From assembly GCF_001693515.2 (NCBI RefSeq), contig NZ_CP042968.1, positions 2,790,001 through 2,854,000 of the forward strand: a stretch of DNA of 64,000 bases, in the 5' to 3' direction. Positions 61,931 to 64,000 of the stretch are shown here, in pieces (the stretch's first letter is position 1; each line of letters begins with the position of its first letter). The notes below the pieces were generated by a model that was not told where the DNA came from, ran no database searches, and worked only from the letters and a program-made list of their open reading frames with translations. This stretch comes from Bradyrhizobium paxllaeri (GTDB lineage: Bacteria; Pseudomonadota; Alphaproteobacteria; Rhizobiales; Xanthobacteraceae). A program made the position numbers and the translations under genes.

Positions 61931-64000
61931 GTCGCGTTAACTCCGGCATAGACCGCAGGCCCCGTGGTGCCGAAGTTGAACACCTCCTGGTAATGCTCGT
62001 TCAGGATATTTTCGCCCCGCGCGAAAACCTTCCAGACGGGATCGATCCTGTATTCGGTATAGAGATCGACCCGGGTATAGGGATCGAGCAGGTTGGTTTC
62101 GTTGGCGCCGCTGTAGCGTTTGGAGACCGTGAGCACGCGCGGCTCAATGAGCCATTTGTCCGTGGGCGTAATGGCCAGTGCAAACCGGGCCACGTCGGAT
62201 GGACGGCGTTGCAATGTGAGATTGGTCCTGAGATCGACGGCACGCAGATGGGTGTAGGCGGTCTTCAGCTTCAGATATCCGGGCAGGATAACGAGATCCG
62301 ACCCGAATTCGATGCCGGAGGTCTCGGCGCGGGTGACGTTGACATAGTGCCCAAGGGGATTGGCGGCATCGATCGAAAATTCGATCAGGTTGGAAAATTT
62401 GTTGGCGAACGCTGTGACCGACAGTGTCAGTCTGCCGTTGAACAGGGTTTGGTCTATTCCGGCGTCATATCCGAAGCTCTGCTCGGGGCTGAGTGAACTG
62501 TTGCCGTAAATTGGCGCGTAGAGCTGATACAGGGTGGGGGCTTTGGCGCCGGTGCCGGCGCTGGCACGAAGCTTGGTGCCGGTTTCGGCAATCGTGTAGG
62601 CCGCGGTCGCGCGCCAGGTCTCGAAACGGGCGACGTCGATGACGTCGTCGACCCGTCCGCCAAGGCTGATGTTCAGCCGCTCGCCGATCGGCAATTGCCA
62701 CAGCGCAAACACCGAATGGGTATCTTGCGTTTCCTTGAGCTGCGGCGTCTGCGGCCCTGGAATCGGAAGCAGCTTGGTAGCATAGGTGTTTGCGGTTTCG
62801 TGTTGTGTTCTGGGGCCAAAAATAAGCGATCCCAGCGGCCCCATTTTCAAATTGCCCTGGTATTCGGCGCCCACGCTGTTGCCGATGTAATCGGAAATGG
62901 TCGATGTCGTGTTCTGCGGCAGTTTGTTGATCTTGTAGCTCACCTCGTTGAAGGAGCGGTCGATGTGGGTCTCGAACACGTTGAAGCTATGGGTCAGGAT
63001 TCCGTCGAGCGTATCGAACGAGGCGCGTCCCCAGACCTGCTGGAGCAGACGAGTGGCACTCGAAGGCGTATCCGGAAATGCGCCGGTCGCCGCGTCATAG
63101 GCCGATCGCGTGAACGAGGAGAGAATTCCGGATTCCAGCCGCACACCTTCTCCGGCATCATAGCCGATGCGCGCTGAACCGCCGACGCGATCGAATCCGT
63201 CGCGCTCGAGCGGGCCATACTTGGCTTCGAGTGAGGGGATGCGATAACCAAAACGCGAGAAGCCGTTGCTGTGTTGTCCGCCTCCGGCAACAGCGTATGA
63301 CCACGGACCGGCGGAGCCGGTCACCGATCCGCTGCTGGCGGCGGTGCCATAGCTTCCGCCCTCGGTGCGGACGTTGAATTGGGCGGGGCCGCCGCCTTTC
63401 CTGGTGATGATGTTGACGACACCGCCGATCGCGTCCGAGCCGTAGAGCGCGCTTTGCGGCCCCTTCAACACCTCGATTCGCTCGATCGAGCTCGGCGTCA
63501 GCATCGCGAAGTCGAAATCGCCGCTGGCCGCGGTTGGATCGTTGACCCGAATGCCATCTATCATCACCAGAGTCTGACCGGTGTTGGCGCCGCGCATCCG
63601 GATGTTCGTCGTCGCGCCGGGGCCGCCGCTTTCGGTGATGTCGAGGCCCGGAACAGTTCGCAAGGCGTCGACCAGGGACCCCGGATTGGCAGTTGCGATC
63701 GTCTCCTTGTTGACGACGCTAACGGCGCTTCCTGTGCGGCTGAGCGGCTCCGGCGTTCGGTCTGGCGTGATCACCAATTCGGACGGCTGCGGGGGCGCGG
63801 AATCGGGCCTTGCCGGCACCGCCTGTCTCGTGCGCGCGGCATTGTCCGTTCGGCGAGCGGGCCTGGTCGGCCTGGCCGACGGCTTGGGTTCGACAACGAC
63901 CTCTGGAAGTTTCTGCGGACCCGACTGGGCGATCGCCTCTACGGGAAGGCCAAACAGGCCAAATAACGCCGCGAAGCCCGCGGCAAACCTAGAAAACCAC
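61924..64000 (-). CDS. btuB: TonB-dependent vitamin B12 receptor BtuB-like, 5' end cut by window edge
   Basis: At least 692 residues. The visible N-terminus is the end of a signal peptide (hydrophobic GFAALFGLFGLPVEAIAQ then SGPQKLPEVVVEPK), followed by a Pro/Arg-rich linker, plug domain (NPGSLVDALRTVPGLDITES, RMRGANTGQTLVMIDGIRVND-type, ERIEVLKGPQSALYGSDAIG) and a beta-barrel ending in the outer-membrane C-terminal Trp (AGVNATW). The reading frame stays open to the right edge, so the start codon lies beyond 64000. Operon btuB-btuC-btuD. Import of cobalamin or a corrinoid is inferred from context. Confidence 0.88.
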   Translation of the reverse strand, partial: WFSRFAAGFAALFGLFGLPVEAIAQSGPQKLPEVVVEPKPSARPTRPARRTDNAARTRQAVPARPDSAPPQPSELVITPDRTPEPLSRTGSAVSVVNKETIATANPGSLVDALRTVPGLDITESGGPGATTNIRMRGANTGQTLVMIDGIRVNDPTAASGDFDFAMLTPSSIERIEVLKGPQSALYGSDAIGGVVNIITRKGGGPAQFNVRTEGGSYGTAASSGSVTGSAGPWSYAVAGGGQHSNGFSRFGYRIPSLEAKYGPLERDGFDRVGGSARIGYDAGEGVRLESGILSSFTRSAYDAATGAFPDTPSSATRLLQQVWGRASFDTLDGILTHSFNVFETHIDRSFNEVSYKINKLPQNTTSTISDYIGNSVGAEYQGNLKMGPLGSLIFGPRTQHETANTYATKLLPIPGPQTPQLKETQDTHSVFALWQLPIGERLNISLGGRVDDVIDVARFETWRATAAYTIAETGTKLRASAGTGAKAPTLYQLYAPIYGNSSLSPEQSFGYDAGIDQTLFNGRLTLSVTAFANKFSNLIEFSIDAANPLGHYVNVTRAETSGIEFGSDLVILPGYLKLKTAYTHLRAVDLRTNLTLQRRPSDVARFALAITPTDKWLIEPRVLTVSKRYSGANETNLLDPYTRVDLYTEYRIDPVWKVFARGENILNEHYQEVFNFGTTGPAVYAGVNATW

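Overview
The window looks like a high-GC alphaproteobacterium of the Bradyrhizobium/Rhodopseudomonas type. Supporting signs are cyclohexanecarboxylate-pathway enzymes resembling BadH/BadI, a Flp/Tad (Cpa) pilus locus, and an aerobic-type cobalamin pathway (CobN, CobO, CobQ, CobB, CobW, BluB). This is inferred from protein resemblance; there is no rRNA to confirm it.

Region 1 (1-7.3 kb) is a minus-strand operon for a multi-component ring-hydroxylating dioxygenase: ferredoxin reductase, alpha, beta, cis-dihydrodiol dehydrogenase, Rieske ferredoxin, a CymR-like TetR repressor and a VOC-fold ring-cleavage-like protein that runs off the left edge. The gene set resembles p-cumate (cmt) degradation. 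Its promoter at 5.73-5.76 kb overlaps an operator resembling the cumate operator. A divergent ACMSD-type amidohydrolase is a plausible decarboxylase for the ring-cleavage product.

Region 2 (7.4-29.4 kb) is a dense CoA-thioester catabolic island arranged as several divergent units: solute-binding protein, MarR regulator, an AliA-like acyl-CoA ligase, four crotonase-fold enzymes, BadH- and BadI-like enzymes, three acyl-CoA dehydrogenases, a MaoC hydratase plus CitE-like lyase pair, BKACE, a family III CoA transferase, an MDR reductase, an ABC solute-binding protein and a small-molecule kinase. Nearly every regulatory gap contains a 14-bp palindrome related to GTACACTAGTGTAC. I count eleven copies, which I interpret as the operator of one regulon, probably controlled by the MarR protein at 8504-9028. 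The chemistry implied is activation of a cyclohexane-ring carboxylate, 2-ketocyclohexanecarboxyl-CoA ring hydrolysis, and degradation of the (possibly branched) pimelyl-CoA product. Together with region 1 this suggests an island for p-menthane-type carboxylates (cumate, perillate) or simple aryl and alicyclic acids.

Region 3 (29.8-33.0 kb) is a divergent paralogue of the transcription-repair coupling factor Mfd. Region 4 (33.5-45.8 kb) is a Tad pilus locus: flp, cpaA, cpaB, cpaE, cpaF, tadB, tadC, an ICMT-type membrane methyltransferase, tadE, tadG, a second tadE/F, then after a 470-base gap cpaC, a small lipoprotein and tadD. A wHTH-TM-coiled-coil protein follows on the other strand.

Region 5 (46.9-64.0 kb) is cobalamin synthesis and uptake. 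bluB and cobB lie on the minus strand. A cobalamin riboswitch (49.17-49.34 kb) leads a DUF1636-cobU-cobW-cobN-cobO-cobQ operon. The set is completed by cobD, btuF, cobC, btuD, btuC and a btuB-type TonB receptor truncated by the right edge.
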